From assembly GCA_040381075.1 (NCBI GenBank), contig JBEIHX010000002.1, forward strand, positions 1 through 64,000: a DNA stretch of 64,000 bases, written 5' to 3'. The translations under genes were made by a program, and so were the position numbers. Under the pieces are notes generated by a model, which made no database searches, was not told where the DNA came from, and saw nothing but the letters and a program-made list of their open reading frames with translations. How positions within the stretch are numbered: position 1 is the stretch's first letter; each line of letters begins with the position of its first letter. Positions 17,286-25,329 of this stretch are shown one piece after another. Source of the DNA: JBEIHX01 sp040381075. Its GTDB lineage: Bacteria; Pseudomonadota; Alphaproteobacteria; Caulobacterales; Aquidulcibacteraceae.

Positions 17286-18825
17286 AGCGTCCCGCAGCTC
17301 CAAGTACAGGCAGATCAAGCGTGCGGCCGGCGGAAGCCGGCGACGGGAAACCACGCCGCGTCAGGGCCCGCAGAAGACCAACCATCAGCGCGGAGAATGC
17401 AGCAAAGGCAAAGCCGATGACGGCGACCGGGGCGCGCAGGCTGACGCCGCGCGTCGGCGGGGCCGCCCGCTCCAGAATTGAAATGTTGTCGACTTCCTTC
17501 TCCGCCAACGCACGCAGCGCGCGCGCCTGTTCCTCACGCTGGGCGAAGTCGCGCACATTCGAGGCGAGAACTTCGCGTTCGCGACTGAGCGCATTGAACG
17601 ATGGGGCCAAGGCCTGGAGACGGAGTTGGCCTTGTTCAACGGCGTCACGCTGACGCTTCAGTTCATTCTCGCGGGCGCGCAGGGAGGCGGCTTCAGCATC
17701 GGCGCGGATCCGGTCAGTTTCGAGGCTTTGAAAGACCGGATTTGCGCCACGGCGCACAACGCCATCCTCACCGGCCCCCCCTTGGGCGATCCATGTTTCG
17801 AACTGCGAGATACGCCGTTCTATTTCCTGCACGGGCTGGGCGTCCGGGCGGTAGCGTGACAGCAGGTCTTCACGCTCGGCGCGCAGCGTGAGCAGGCGTT
17901 GTGACGCGTCGCTGTCATAGTGCAGCCGCACCTCAGGGGGGACTGTGCGGGCCTCCGCATTCATCACCGCGATGCGCTGATCAGCGCGACGACGTTCCGC
18001 CTGGGTCTCAATGAGCGCCTGCGTGACGTCTGAATACGCCTTGGCGAGCGCGGCGCGCTCAGCGTCAAAATCGCCGATCGAGTTCTGCCTGTAGAATTCC
18101 TGGAGTTCGTTCTCAGCCGCCCTCAGCCGTTGTTCGAAGTCCTGACGCTGGCCCTCCAAGGCAACCGTGTCGCCCGGAGTCAGGATGTCGCGGCGATAGC
18201 GCAGATAATCATCGACAAGGGCATTCACGACCGCAGCGGCAAGCACTGGATCCTCGTGCTTGAACGCCGCACGAATTACGGCGTTGCGGGGCGCCGCGGT
18301 GGCGGAAAAGTGCTTTTGAAAGGCCAGAAGGCCGCGTCCGAAGAATTTGTTCTTCTGGTCCGCAGGGGCATTCGCGACCTGTCGGGCGATCTCGGGGTAG
18401 AGGCGCTCAAGCCCAATGCGGCGCAGGACGCGCTCGCTCAGGACGGGACTGCGTAAGATCTCGACCTCCGACTGCACATACTGATCCACCGGCGGCACGT
18501 CCCCGCCGGCGCGCGCCGCTTCACCAACCCGAGGCTGGTACACATATTCCTGGCCGGCGCGCACCAGAAGGCGGGACGTCGCCTCAAAACTTCGCGGCAG
18601 CTGGAGTGCGAGCACAACACCGAGCGCCGTGATCGCCGCGCCGACCCCGAGCATCCACCACTTTTCGCGCCACAGCAGAACGACGATGTCGCCAACGGAC
18701 AGCTTGGGCCGTCGCGCCCATCCAGCCGCGTGCACAGGCGCCGCGTTGGCTGCCGCCGCTGGCTGACCTGCCTGCCTCATGACGAGCCATCTCCACAGGG
18801 CGGGACCGCGACCGGCCTTTGACAT
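17278..18825 (-). CDS. hfsA: Wzz-type chain-length determinant / polysaccharide co-polymerase (HfsA-like)
   Basis: 515 aa from the ATG at 18825 (AAGG about 8 nt upstream; an ATG at 18780 is an alternative). The N-terminus is polar. A Wzz domain begins at LSVGDIVVLLWREKWWMLGVGAAITALGVVLAL (first membrane helix), followed by SFEATSRLLV. A long coiled-coil periplasmic section spans about residues 220-420. A second membrane helix (APVAVIGFAFAAFSALMVGLL) lies near the C-terminus. It would span the inner membrane and couple polymerisation to export. It is divergent from the Wza-like gene and first in the hfsA-B-C operon. Confidence 0.82.
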   Translation of the reverse strand: MSKAGRGPALWRWLVMRQAGQPAAAANAAPVHAAGWARRPKLSVGDIVVLLWREKWWMLGVGAAITALGVVLALQLPRSFEATSRLLVRAGQEYVYQPRVGEAARAGGDVPPVDQYVQSEVEILRSPVLSERVLRRIGLERLYPEIARQVANAPADQKNKFFGRGLLAFQKHFSATAAPRNAVIRAAFKHEDPVLAAAVVNALVDDYLRYRRDILTPGDTVALEGQRQDFEQRLRAAENELQEFYRQNSIGDFDAERAALAKAYSDVTQALIETQAERRRADQRIAVMNAEARTVPPEVRLHYDSDASQRLLTLRAEREDLLSRYRPDAQPVQEIERRISQFETWIAQGGAGEDGVVRRGANPVFQSLETDRIRADAEAASLRARENELKRQRDAVEQGQLRLQALAPSFNALSREREVLASNVRDFAQREEQARALRALAEKEVDNISILERAAPPTRGVSLRAPVAVIGFAFAAFSALMVGLLRALTRRGFPSPASAGRTLDLPVLGAAGRYG

Positions 18826-18852
18826 CAAGCGCCTTGTTATTCAGGGGCTTGT

Positions 18853-18867
18853 TTAAGAATTCCTTAT
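18853..18867. promoter_or_regulatory. near-match CtrA box between divergent hfsA and hfsD
   Basis: TTAA-GAATTCC-TTAT matches TTAA-N7-TTAA with one mismatch in an AT-rich patch of an otherwise GC-rich region. It lies 28 bases upstream of the hfsA ATG and 120 upstream of the hfsD lipoprotein start, in the only intergenic gap of this divergent pair. Confidence 0.35.
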
Positions 18868-18986
18868 CCATGTGCAGGCCTGATCGGGAGCCTGCAGAAT
18901 CGACGAGAGCCGCGCCGGTGAAAGACGCCAGCAGAGGACATCCAGCACTCCGACCCCGACTGGCCGCGCGCGCTGTTGACCAGCGC

Positions 18987-19733
18987 ATGATGCGCGTGCT
19001 GCTGGTTTGCGTCGGACTGTTGATCCCGATTGCATCCCTGTCGGGCTGCGGGGCGCGGGCGAGCGCCGATCCGGGGTTTGCCAATGCGGGTTTTGCTGGC
19101 GCGGCTTTCCCCGGCGGGTCCTTCATGCAGTGGAGCGAGGCCGATCCGCTGTATCGCGTCTATCCCGGCGATGAACTCGAGGTGGCGTTCCGCACCGCGC
19201 CGGAACTGTCGCGCAACGTCATCGTGCAACCCGACGGGCGGATAGCGCTGCCGCAGGGCGTGCTCGTCACCGCGATCGACAGGAGTCTGCCTGAGCTGCG
19301 GCAGGAAATCGAAGCCGCATACGCCTCGATCCTGCAGCGGCCAGACGTGGAGGTGACGCCGCGCAGCTTTGCAAGCCAGCAGATCTTTGTCGGCGGCGAG
19401 GTGCACCGGCCAGGAATCTACCCCTTGCCGGGACAGATCGACACGCTGCAGGCGGTCATTCAGGCTGGCGGCTTTCTCCCGTCAGCCAAGAGGCGTGAAG
19501 TGGTCGTCCTGCGTCGCAGCGCAGGCGGTCGGGCCGCCATGCGCGTGGTGGATCTCGCAGCGATGCTTGAGGACCCCCGCGCGGCAGATCGAATCCCGCT
19601 GACGCGGTTCGACATCATCTACGTGCCGCGGTCGGGCATCGCCGAAGTCAATCTCTGGGTCCAGCAGTACATCCGCGACACGCTGCCGTTCCAGCCCGGC
19701 TTCTCCTTCGCGCTGAACGGCCAATCCCGCTGA
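18987..19733 (+). CDS. hfsD: outer-membrane polysaccharide export lipoprotein, Wza/HfsD-like
   Basis: 248 aa when started at the ATG of 18987, chosen because it opens a lipoprotein signal (MMRVLLVCVGLLIPIASLSGC, Cys at about residue 21). A longer frame from 18819 would bury this signal. The mature protein has the Wza domain: YRVYPGDELEVAF, VQPDGRIALPQ, then a SLBB domain (IFVGGEVHRPGIYPLPGQIDTLQAVIQAGGFL). It would form the outer-membrane export channel for the polymer made by the cluster. It is divergent from hfsA, as in the Caulobacter holdfast locus. Confidence 0.85.
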   Translation: MMRVLLVCVGLLIPIASLSGCGARASADPGFANAGFAGAAFPGGSFMQWSEADPLYRVYPGDELEVAFRTAPELSRNVIVQPDGRIALPQGVLVTAIDRSLPELRQEIEAAYASILQRPDVEVTPRSFASQQIFVGGEVHRPGIYPLPGQIDTLQAVIQAGGFLPSAKRREVVVLRRSAGGRAAMRVVDLAAMLEDPRAADRIPLTRFDIIYVPRSGIAEVNLWVQQYIRDTLPFQPGFSFALNGQSR

Positions 19734-19754
19734 CGGACCTGACACGTCGCCCCA

Positions 19755-20228
19755 TCAGTGCGCAAATTGAAGCCACTCGCGGGCGGCGCGTTGCGCCTTG
19801 GCGATTTCCTCGCGCGACATGACGGCGGCGAGTTCGCGACGACGCTCCTTAGCGGCCTCAAACCCCTTCAAGGCGGCAAGGTTGAAGAACTTGTGGGCCG
19901 CGATGAAATCCATCGGCACTCCCTGGCCGGTCGCGTACTGCAGTCCTTTGCGGAACAGGTCCAGGGCGGTGGCGTCGGACAGATTGTCCCCCACGTTGGC
20001 CCCGGCGACCGGGACCTCGGCGACCGGGACCTCGGCGACCGGGACCTCGCCGACCGGGACCTCGCCGACCGGTGTCTCGCAATCAGCTCGGCCGACGGCC
20101 GAGCCGTCCACGGGAACCCCATTCACAGTCGCCATGGTCACAGCGGGGGTCGCCGGTTTTTGGGCTGGCTTACCCACGGATGCACAGGCCGGCGCAATCA
20201 TGCCGGTGGTCGCGAGCGCGATGCTCAT
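19755..20228 (-). CDS. Sel1-repeat-type exported protein with an EVPV repeat stalk
   Basis: 157 aa. The ATG at 20228 is fixed by an in-frame TGA five codons upstream and a GGAGAAG site. The start MSIALATTGMIAPAC could be a short lipoprotein-type signal (Cys15). Residues about 53-75 are five repeats of a (G/A)EVPV unit. The C-terminal half (ALDLFRKGLQYATGQGVPMDFIAAHKFFNLAALKG) is a Sel1-like/TPR helix pair found in many exported alphaproteobacterial proteins. The gene is convergent with hfsD. The function is unknown; Sel1 repeats mediate protein contacts. Confidence 0.75.
   Translation of the reverse strand: MSIALATTGMIAPACASVGKPAQKPATPAVTMATVNGVPVDGSAVGRADCETPVGEVPVGEVPVAEVPVAEVPVAGANVGDNLSDATALDLFRKGLQYATGQGVPMDFIAAHKFFNLAALKGFEAAKERRRELAAVMSREEIAKAQRAAREWLQFAH
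20004..20078. repeat. five tandem 15-bp units inside the Sel1-type gene
   Basis: The unit ggcgaccgggacctc starts at 20004, 20019 and 20034 unchanged, then at 20049 and 20064 with substitutions. It stays in frame and encodes the (G/A)EVPV repeats. The length could vary between strains by slippage. Confidence 0.9.
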
Positions 20229-20790
20229 TGGTCTTCTCCATCACCCCAGGCTCACCGGTCGCTCTCGTCGACCTTGCGAGCCACATTTCCCAGAGCTGCG
20301 GGTTCTCCGCTGTTGGTGAGGATCTCGAAGTCCGATTTCGGAACAGTTACCGAATCGTCTGCAAACGGTTAAAATGACGATTTGGGGGAACTTTTTCGTT
20401 ATTAAAGCGCTAAAATACGCCCTCCTTTGCTTCAACCGGAGCATTTAACCGCAGCCGTGTACGCCACGGCAGGCGAGGCGCGATCGCAGGCCCTTCGCCA
20501 TGCGCTCAGCCAGTCCCCATGCGCCCAGGACAGGCAGCCGGGCATGCACGCCCTGAGGCGTGCGGCGCGTTGCTGCTGGCCTGGAAGCGCCTCACCCCCT
20601 GAAGCGCGTCACGGGCCAGAGCACCCTGGCGTCAGACGCAACCTGAGGCAACGCGCATCAAGGAACACGAAGGGAAGTGCGGGAGAGCAGCTGCGCAGAC
20701 CTGCCGGTGTGCAAACATGAAAGTTTGGCGCACGACTGATGGATCGGTTTGAGAAATCGTGGCATCACCGGGGCAGGCAGCATCATCTCC
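20229..20790. other. intergenic region upstream of the Sel1-type and LysR genes
   Basis: No gene is visible. An AT-rich patch at about 20350-20415 (attaaagcgctaaaata and nearby) is unusual in this genome and is the likely promoter zone for the minus-strand Sel1-type gene. The rest is GC-rich and featureless. Confidence 0.45.
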
Positions 20791-21663
20791 ATGTCCCACC
20801 GCGATCCTGACCTTGATCTATTGCGGGCGTTCGCCTGTGTCGCGGAGGCCGGCAGTTTTACCCGCGCAGGCGAGCGCCTGGGACGCACCCAGGCGGCCAT
20901 CAGTCAGCAGGTCAGACGCCTTGAGCAGGCTCTTGGGGCCAGTCTGTTTGACCGCACGCCGCACCGCGTGCGCCTGACCCCGGAGGGCGAAACGGCGCTC
21001 GCAACGGCGCGCAGGATACTTGACCTGCATGACGAATTGCGAACGCGCCTGAGAGACGGCGAGATTGCAGGCAGTGTGCGCATCGGAGCTCCGGAAGACT
21101 TTGCAACGCGGCACCTGCCAGATGTGCTTGCCCGCTTCTCACGGGCCTACCCAAATGTCGCGCTGGAGGTCACGTGTGACCTGACGCTCAATCTGCTGGA
21201 CCGGTTCCATGGCGGGGATTTTGATCTTGTGCTCGTCAAGCGCACCTTGGGCGCCCCGCTTGGCGGGGTGCGGGTCTGGCGCCAGCCGCTCGTCTGGGCG
21301 GTGGGCGAAACAGAGGAGGCGATCGATCTCGACCCACTGCCCCTCGCGCTTCGCCCGCAGCCCTGCGTCTTGCGCCGGCGCGCCACGGAAGCGCTGGCAA
21401 GAACAGGGCGCGCCTACCGGTTTTCTTACGTGTGCGAGAGCCTGGCCGGCTTGCAGGCCGCTGTGGCCGCGGGCCTCGGGGTGACTGTCCTGTCACGAGA
21501 TGCGGTCGCTCCGGGACTTCACTGCGTGGATGCGCCCGACCGCCTGCCGCCCCTTGAGGATGTCGAAATCGCGCTGCTCGCCGCCCAACCCTTGAGTGAA
21601 CCTGCACGCCGCCTCGCCGACCACATCGTGCGCAGTCTCGAACGCTCAGGGCCGCCAGCCTAA
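20791..21663 (+). CDS. LysR-family transcriptional regulator
   Basis: 290 aa from the ATG at 20791. An N-terminal winged helix-turn-helix (LDLLRAFACVAEAGSFTRAGERLGRTQAAISQQVRRLEQ) is followed by LFDRTPHRVRLTPEGE. The substrate-binding domain then starts at GSVRIGAPEDFATRHLPDVL. It lacks a divergently transcribed neighbour within 500 bases, so its target is not evident. The stop lies 4 nt before the convergent mnmA stop. The inducer cannot be inferred. Confidence 0.93.
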   Translation: MSHRDPDLDLLRAFACVAEAGSFTRAGERLGRTQAAISQQVRRLEQALGASLFDRTPHRVRLTPEGETALATARRILDLHDELRTRLRDGEIAGSVRIGAPEDFATRHLPDVLARFSRAYPNVALEVTCDLTLNLLDRFHGGDFDLVLVKRTLGAPLGGVRVWRQPLVWAVGETEEAIDLDPLPLALRPQPCVLRRRATEALARTGRAYRFSYVCESLAGLQAAVAAGLGVTVLSRDAVAPGLHCVDAPDRLPPLEDVEIALLAAQPLSEPARRLADHIVRSLERSGPPA

Positions 21664-21667
21664 TCCG

Positions 21668-22828
21668 TCACCCGGTGCGCGCAATCCAGCCGCCGCCAAG
21701 CACGCGGCTGGGAACAGCAGGATCATACAGAACGCATGCCTGCCCCGGGGCGACCCCCTCCTCCGGGTCGTCAAGATCAACGAACCAGCCGGCCGCCGTC
21801 GACCGGCGGCCCGGGACCGGAGCCCGGGTGGAGCGAACCCGGGCGAGCACCGCGCGCCCCTCAAGATCATCTTCGCGCTCGACCCGTTCGCCAATCCAGT
21901 TGACGTCTTTCAATGGGAACCGGTGGACAGCCAGGGCCTCACGCGGCCCGACGATGACCTGGCGCGCAGCGGGGTCCAGTCGCACCACGAAGAGCGGTTC
22001 GCCAGCCGATACCCCAAGCCCCCTGCGCTGGCCGACCGTATAGCCGATGACGCCGGCATGAGCGCCCAGCACCCGTCCATCCAGATGGACGATTTCCCCA
22101 GGCTCGCTGGCCCCAGGCCGGAGTTTTTCGACGACCGCCATGTACTTGCCTGTCGGAACGAAGCAGATGTCCTGACTGTCAGGCTTGTCTGCAACCTCAA
22201 GGCCATAGCGCGCCGCCAGTGCGCGCGTTTGCGCCTTGGCAGGCAGGTCGCCGAGCGGGAAGCGCAGGAAGTCGATCTGTTCGCGTGTCGTCGCGAACAG
22301 AAAGTAGCTCTGATCCCGGTCCGGATCGACGCCGCGATGCAGCTCGGCGCCGCCAACCCCGACCTCCCGGCGGACATAGTGGCCCGTGGCGAGACAATCC
22401 GCACCAAGATCCTTGGCGGTGGCCAGCAGATCCTTGAACTTGACCGATTGGTTGCAACGAACGCAGGGAACGGGCGTCTCCCCGGCGAGGTAACTGTCGG
22501 CGAACTCCTCCATGACGCTTTCGCGGAACCGGCTTTCATAGTCGAGGACGAAATGCGGGATGCCGATGCGGTCGGCGACCCTGCGCGCGTCGTGAATGTC
22601 CTGCCCTGCACAGCAGGCGCCCTTTTTGGCAAGAGCTGCGCCATGATCATAGAGTTGCAGCGTAATGCCGACGACATCATACCCCTGCTCGGCCAGAAGC
22701 GCAGCCACAACGGAGGAGTCGACGCCGCCGGACATTGCGACGACCACGCGCGTTTCCTGCGGCGCTCTGTCAAAGCCCAGGGAATTCGGACCGGCGCAGA
22801 GATCCGGCGGATTTGCCATCCTGTTCAT
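21668..22828 (-). CDS. mnmA: tRNA-specific 2-thiouridylase MnmA
   Basis: 386 aa. The PP-loop is VVVAMSGGVDSSVVAALL, followed by the family block YDVVGITLQLYDHG. The catalytic Cys pair lies in PVPCVRCNQSVKF and PDSQDICFVPTGKY. ATGHYVRR and the C-terminal GYTVGQRRGLG segment bind tRNA. It puts the 2-thio group on U34 of tRNA-Lys, -Glu and -Gln. The start may be the ATG at 22828 or one at 22819. No neighbour in the same pathway is nearby. Confidence 0.96.
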   Translation of the reverse strand: MNRMANPPDLCAGPNSLGFDRAPQETRVVVAMSGGVDSSVVAALLAEQGYDVVGITLQLYDHGAALAKKGACCAGQDIHDARRVADRIGIPHFVLDYESRFRESVMEEFADSYLAGETPVPCVRCNQSVKFKDLLATAKDLGADCLATGHYVRREVGVGGAELHRGVDPDRDQSYFLFATTREQIDFLRFPLGDLPAKAQTRALAARYGLEVADKPDSQDICFVPTGKYMAVVEKLRPGASEPGEIVHLDGRVLGAHAGVIGYTVGQRRGLGVSAGEPLFVVRLDPAARQVIVGPREALAVHRFPLKDVNWIGERVEREDDLEGRAVLARVRSTRAPVPGRRSTAAGWFVDLDDPEEGVAPGQACVLYDPAVPSRVLGGGWIARTG

Positions 22829-23006
22829 CCTAGCCCTGTCCCTCCGGGCCCAAAAGCGGGAGCGATGGACTGCCGTGGCGATAGCCGATCACGCCGGGTT
22901 TTGCGAGGGGTGCGCACAAGCGCGTGATGCCGGCCCCGGCAAGCACGGCGTGGCGGGACCGGATTGGCATGCCGTCCGCAAAGCCTGTGCGGCGGGCGGC
23001 CAGCGC

Positions 23007-23810
23007 CTAGGAGCGGGCGGAGGCCTGCGCCATCGCCTGCATCACGGCAGTCTGGATCTCCCCTGGCGTTGGATTGCGCCGCAGCGTCAAGCCGCCATTG
23101 ACCTGAAGGTTCTGCCCGGTGAGGAAACACTCGTCGCTCGCCAGAAAGACGGCGGCTGCCGCAATGTCCTCGCTGGTTCCAATACGACCGAGCGGATACT
23201 CTTTGACAAACGCAGCTTCCAGCCCGGGCGCGGCCATCGAGGCTGCGGTCATCGGCGTGGCTGTGATCCCGGGGGAGATCGAATTGGCGCGAACGCCCTT
23301 GCGCCCGTACTCGTTGGCGATGCACCGCACCACATGATCGATCCCCGCCTTGGTTCCCATGTAGGCGGCGTGGTTTTCCAGCATGATTGTGGCTGTCGCA
23401 GAAGAGATATTGATGATCGACCCGCCACGGCTCATGGCCCGCAGGACGCGCTGGAAGAACTGGAACGGCCCCTTGAACTGCAGCGCCATCATCGCGTCAA
23501 GTTCTTCCGTGGTCGTCTCTTCATATGGCTTCAGCAGACCCCATCCAGTCGCCTGAACCGCAATGTCGACGCCCGATAGGGTTCTCTCAGCGGCCGTGAT
23601 GAGCCCATCAATATCAGCGGCGCTCGTGATGTCGCACAGATGGGCCGCGCCGCCGATTTCCGCCGCAAGCGCCTCAAGCGGGGCAAGCTTGCGACCAGCC
23701 ACCATGACTTTGGCGCCTTCGGCTGCGAAGCGACGCGCAATCACCTGCCCCATGTTGTCTTTCCCGGCAGCGCCCAGAATGACCGCCGCCTTGCCTGCCA
23801 GGCGTCCCAT
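23007..23810 (-). CDS. short-chain dehydrogenase/reductase
   Basis: 267 aa. The NAD(P) site is AAVILGAAGKDNMGQVIARRFAAEGAKVMVAGR. The NAG motif is unusual (VQATGWG), and the catalytic triad is Ser in INISSATAT and Tyr/Lys in YMGTKAG. The C-terminus has SPGITATPM and FLTGQNLQVNGG, typical of classical SDRs. The GKDNMGQ stretch in the cofactor loop is longer than the usual TGxxxGIG. The substrate is unknown. It is a single gene with a repeat-rich upstream region. Confidence 0.9.
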   Translation of the reverse strand: MGRLAGKAAVILGAAGKDNMGQVIARRFAAEGAKVMVAGRKLAPLEALAAEIGGAAHLCDITSAADIDGLITAAERTLSGVDIAVQATGWGLLKPYEETTTEELDAMMALQFKGPFQFFQRVLRAMSRGGSIINISSATATIMLENHAAYMGTKAGIDHVVRCIANEYGRKGVRANSISPGITATPMTAASMAAPGLEAAFVKEYPLGRIGTSEDIAAAAVFLASDECFLTGQNLQVNGGLTLRRNPTPGEIQTAVMQAMAQASARS

Positions 23811-23900
23811 GTTCGTTCTCCTGATTCCTTAAGACTGGCGCCCAGTGTGGGAGCGGCTGTGTTCCCAGATCAATGGCGGTCCCAGATCAATGTCCGATCC

Positions 23901-23968
23901 AGCACATTGGCCAGCACATTGGCCAGCACATTGGCCAGCACATTGGCCAGCACATTGGCCAGCACAAT
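23901..23968. repeat. 12-bp minisatellite, 5.7 copies
   Basis: The unit agcacattggcc repeats perfectly five times from 23901 to 23960 and is followed by a partial unit. It lies about 90 bases upstream of the SDR start. It is not CRISPR-like because there are no spacers. Confidence 0.95.
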
Positions 23969-24120
23969 GAGCCATCGGCTGGACCTGAGGCGCTAGCCGC
24001 ACAGCCTAACCACCCGACGCCGCACACCGGACGCAGACGCGGACTGTACCCATCAGGCACGCAACTCGGGACAACACGCCGAACTGGCACGACCACGGCT
24101 CACCAACCGACAGCCATCCG

Positions 24121-24160
24121 GAAGCCAGTCAACAGGAAGCCAGTCAATAAGAAGCCAGTC
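24121..24160. repeat. 15-bp repeat, three copies
   Basis: The block gaagccagtc occurs at 24121, 24136 and 24151 with 5-base variable joins (aacag, aataa), giving a 15-base period. Confidence 0.9.
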
Positions 24161-24181
24161 ATCCGGGCGCTGGACACGAAA

Positions 24182-24207
24182 ACGGGCGCGACATAGGTCG
24201 CGCCCGT
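24182..24207 (-). terminator. perfect 11-bp hairpin downstream of hisG
   Basis: acgggcgcgac-atag-gtcgcgcccgt forms a perfect 11-bp stem. On the minus strand it is followed by only TTTCG, so it is a weak intrinsic terminator at best. It lies about 180 bases past the hisG stop and is the only strong stem there. Confidence 0.45.
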
Positions 24208-24384
24208 CGTCCCGTTTCTCTTGCTCCCGCGGCCATCGCCGGCTCAGTGAGTTACGCCACCGGCCGAAGCGCGCACCTCGGGGGTCCAGAGGGGCGTTTC
24301 CTCCCCGAAACTCCCTCAAGGTCATTGGGCGTCGTTCCGTCGTTGCTGTCAACACATTTTGTCGCAGTTTGTAGCGCATTGCGA

Positions 24385-25329
24385 TCATTCAGCGGGCAAT
24401 TTGGCAAGTAACCCACCCAGTGTAGCGTTGGGGGTCTGGAACAGATATTCCGGCGCGGTGACGCTGACCGGACCGTGGCCGGCCACAACCAGATGCCGGC
24501 AGGCGAGCAGCGATTGATCGGCAGGGCACACAATCTCGCCGCCGGCGCTGACGACGCAGCCGAAGCGGTCCGCCAGGATCTTGAGGGCAGAGCAATCGCC
24601 AGGATCGGCCAGACGGAGGATCACGCTGGCCCGGGCGCGGGCCCGCGCTTCTATTGCGTCGAGCATCAGCCCGGCCGCCGCCTTCTCCTGCGCCGTCCAG
24701 CACGCTTTGAGGCTGGCCGCGAGCAGCGCCTCGCTTTTGAGCAGCACACCGCCCGCCAGCATCTTCAGCCCGTTCGCTGCGAGCGTGGCCCCGGACGTGG
24801 TGATGTCGACAATGACATCAGCCGCGCCTGCAGCGGGCGCCCCTTCCGTCGCCCCGAGACTTTCGATCACTCGGTAATCAGCGCGCCCGGCAAAGAATCG
24901 CCGCGCCAAAGAAACGTACTTTGTCGCCACCTTCAGGGCGCGTCCGTATCGCCCCGGAAACTCGGCGGCGACTTCATCGAGATCTTCGATCGTGTCCACG
25001 TCGAGCCAGCTTCGCGGGGCAGCGACCACCAGATCAGCATGACCGAATCCCAGCCGCCGCGTCGGATGGATGACGGCGGCGATGTCCGGGATGGTTTCAT
25101 TGAGGAGGTCCTCGCCGGTCACGCCCATGTGGAGTTCACCTGATGCGAGACCCTTGGCGATTTCCGCTGCGGAGACCAAGCGCACCTCGACGTCCGGCGC
25201 GCCGGCGAGCTGACCCCGATAGCCGCGATCCCCGCCGGTCTGCCTGATCGGCAGTCCGCTATCGGCGAAGAAGACGGCCGCCAGTTCCTGCAGTCGGCCC
25301 TTTGAGGGGACGCCAAGAACCAAAGTCAT
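24385..25329 (-). CDS. hisG: ATP phosphoribosyltransferase catalytic subunit
   Basis: 314 aa. The N-terminus MTLVLGVPSKGRLQE, the MGVTGEDLL segment, ALKVATKYVSLARRFF and DVIVDITTSGATLAANGLKML are HisG hallmarks. It condenses ATP and PRPP, the first step of histidine synthesis. It is about 90 residues longer than the short HisG that partners HisZ (usually near 210 aa), yet hisZ is directly upstream. The extra C-terminus (VSAGGEIVCPADQSLLACRHLVVAGHG) does not obviously match the E. coli regulatory domain by eye. It overlaps the hisZ stop (ATGA). Confidence 0.93.
   Translation of the reverse strand: MTLVLGVPSKGRLQELAAVFFADSGLPIRQTGGDRGYRGQLAGAPDVEVRLVSAAEIAKGLASGELHMGVTGEDLLNETIPDIAAVIHPTRRLGFGHADLVVAAPRSWLDVDTIEDLDEVAAEFPGRYGRALKVATKYVSLARRFFAGRADYRVIESLGATEGAPAAGAADVIVDITTSGATLAANGLKMLAGGVLLKSEALLAASLKACWTAQEKAAAGLMLDAIEARARARASVILRLADPGDCSALKILADRFGCVVSAGGEIVCPADQSLLACRHLVVAGHGPVSVTAPEYLFQTPNATLGGLLAKLPAE

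Larger units (their letters stand above)
23811..24384. other. repeat-rich intergenic region between the SDR and hisG genes
   Basis: No gene is convincing. The region holds two copies of tcccagatcaatg (23863-23875, 23880-23892), a 12-bp minisatellite, a 15-bp repeat set and one strong hairpin, each listed separately. It serves as the SDR promoter region and the hisG 3' region. Confidence 0.6.

Noticed and set aside
23901..23968. Repeat array as a possible CRISPR
   Set aside because: Units are contiguous without spacers and no cas genes are near; it is a minisatellite.
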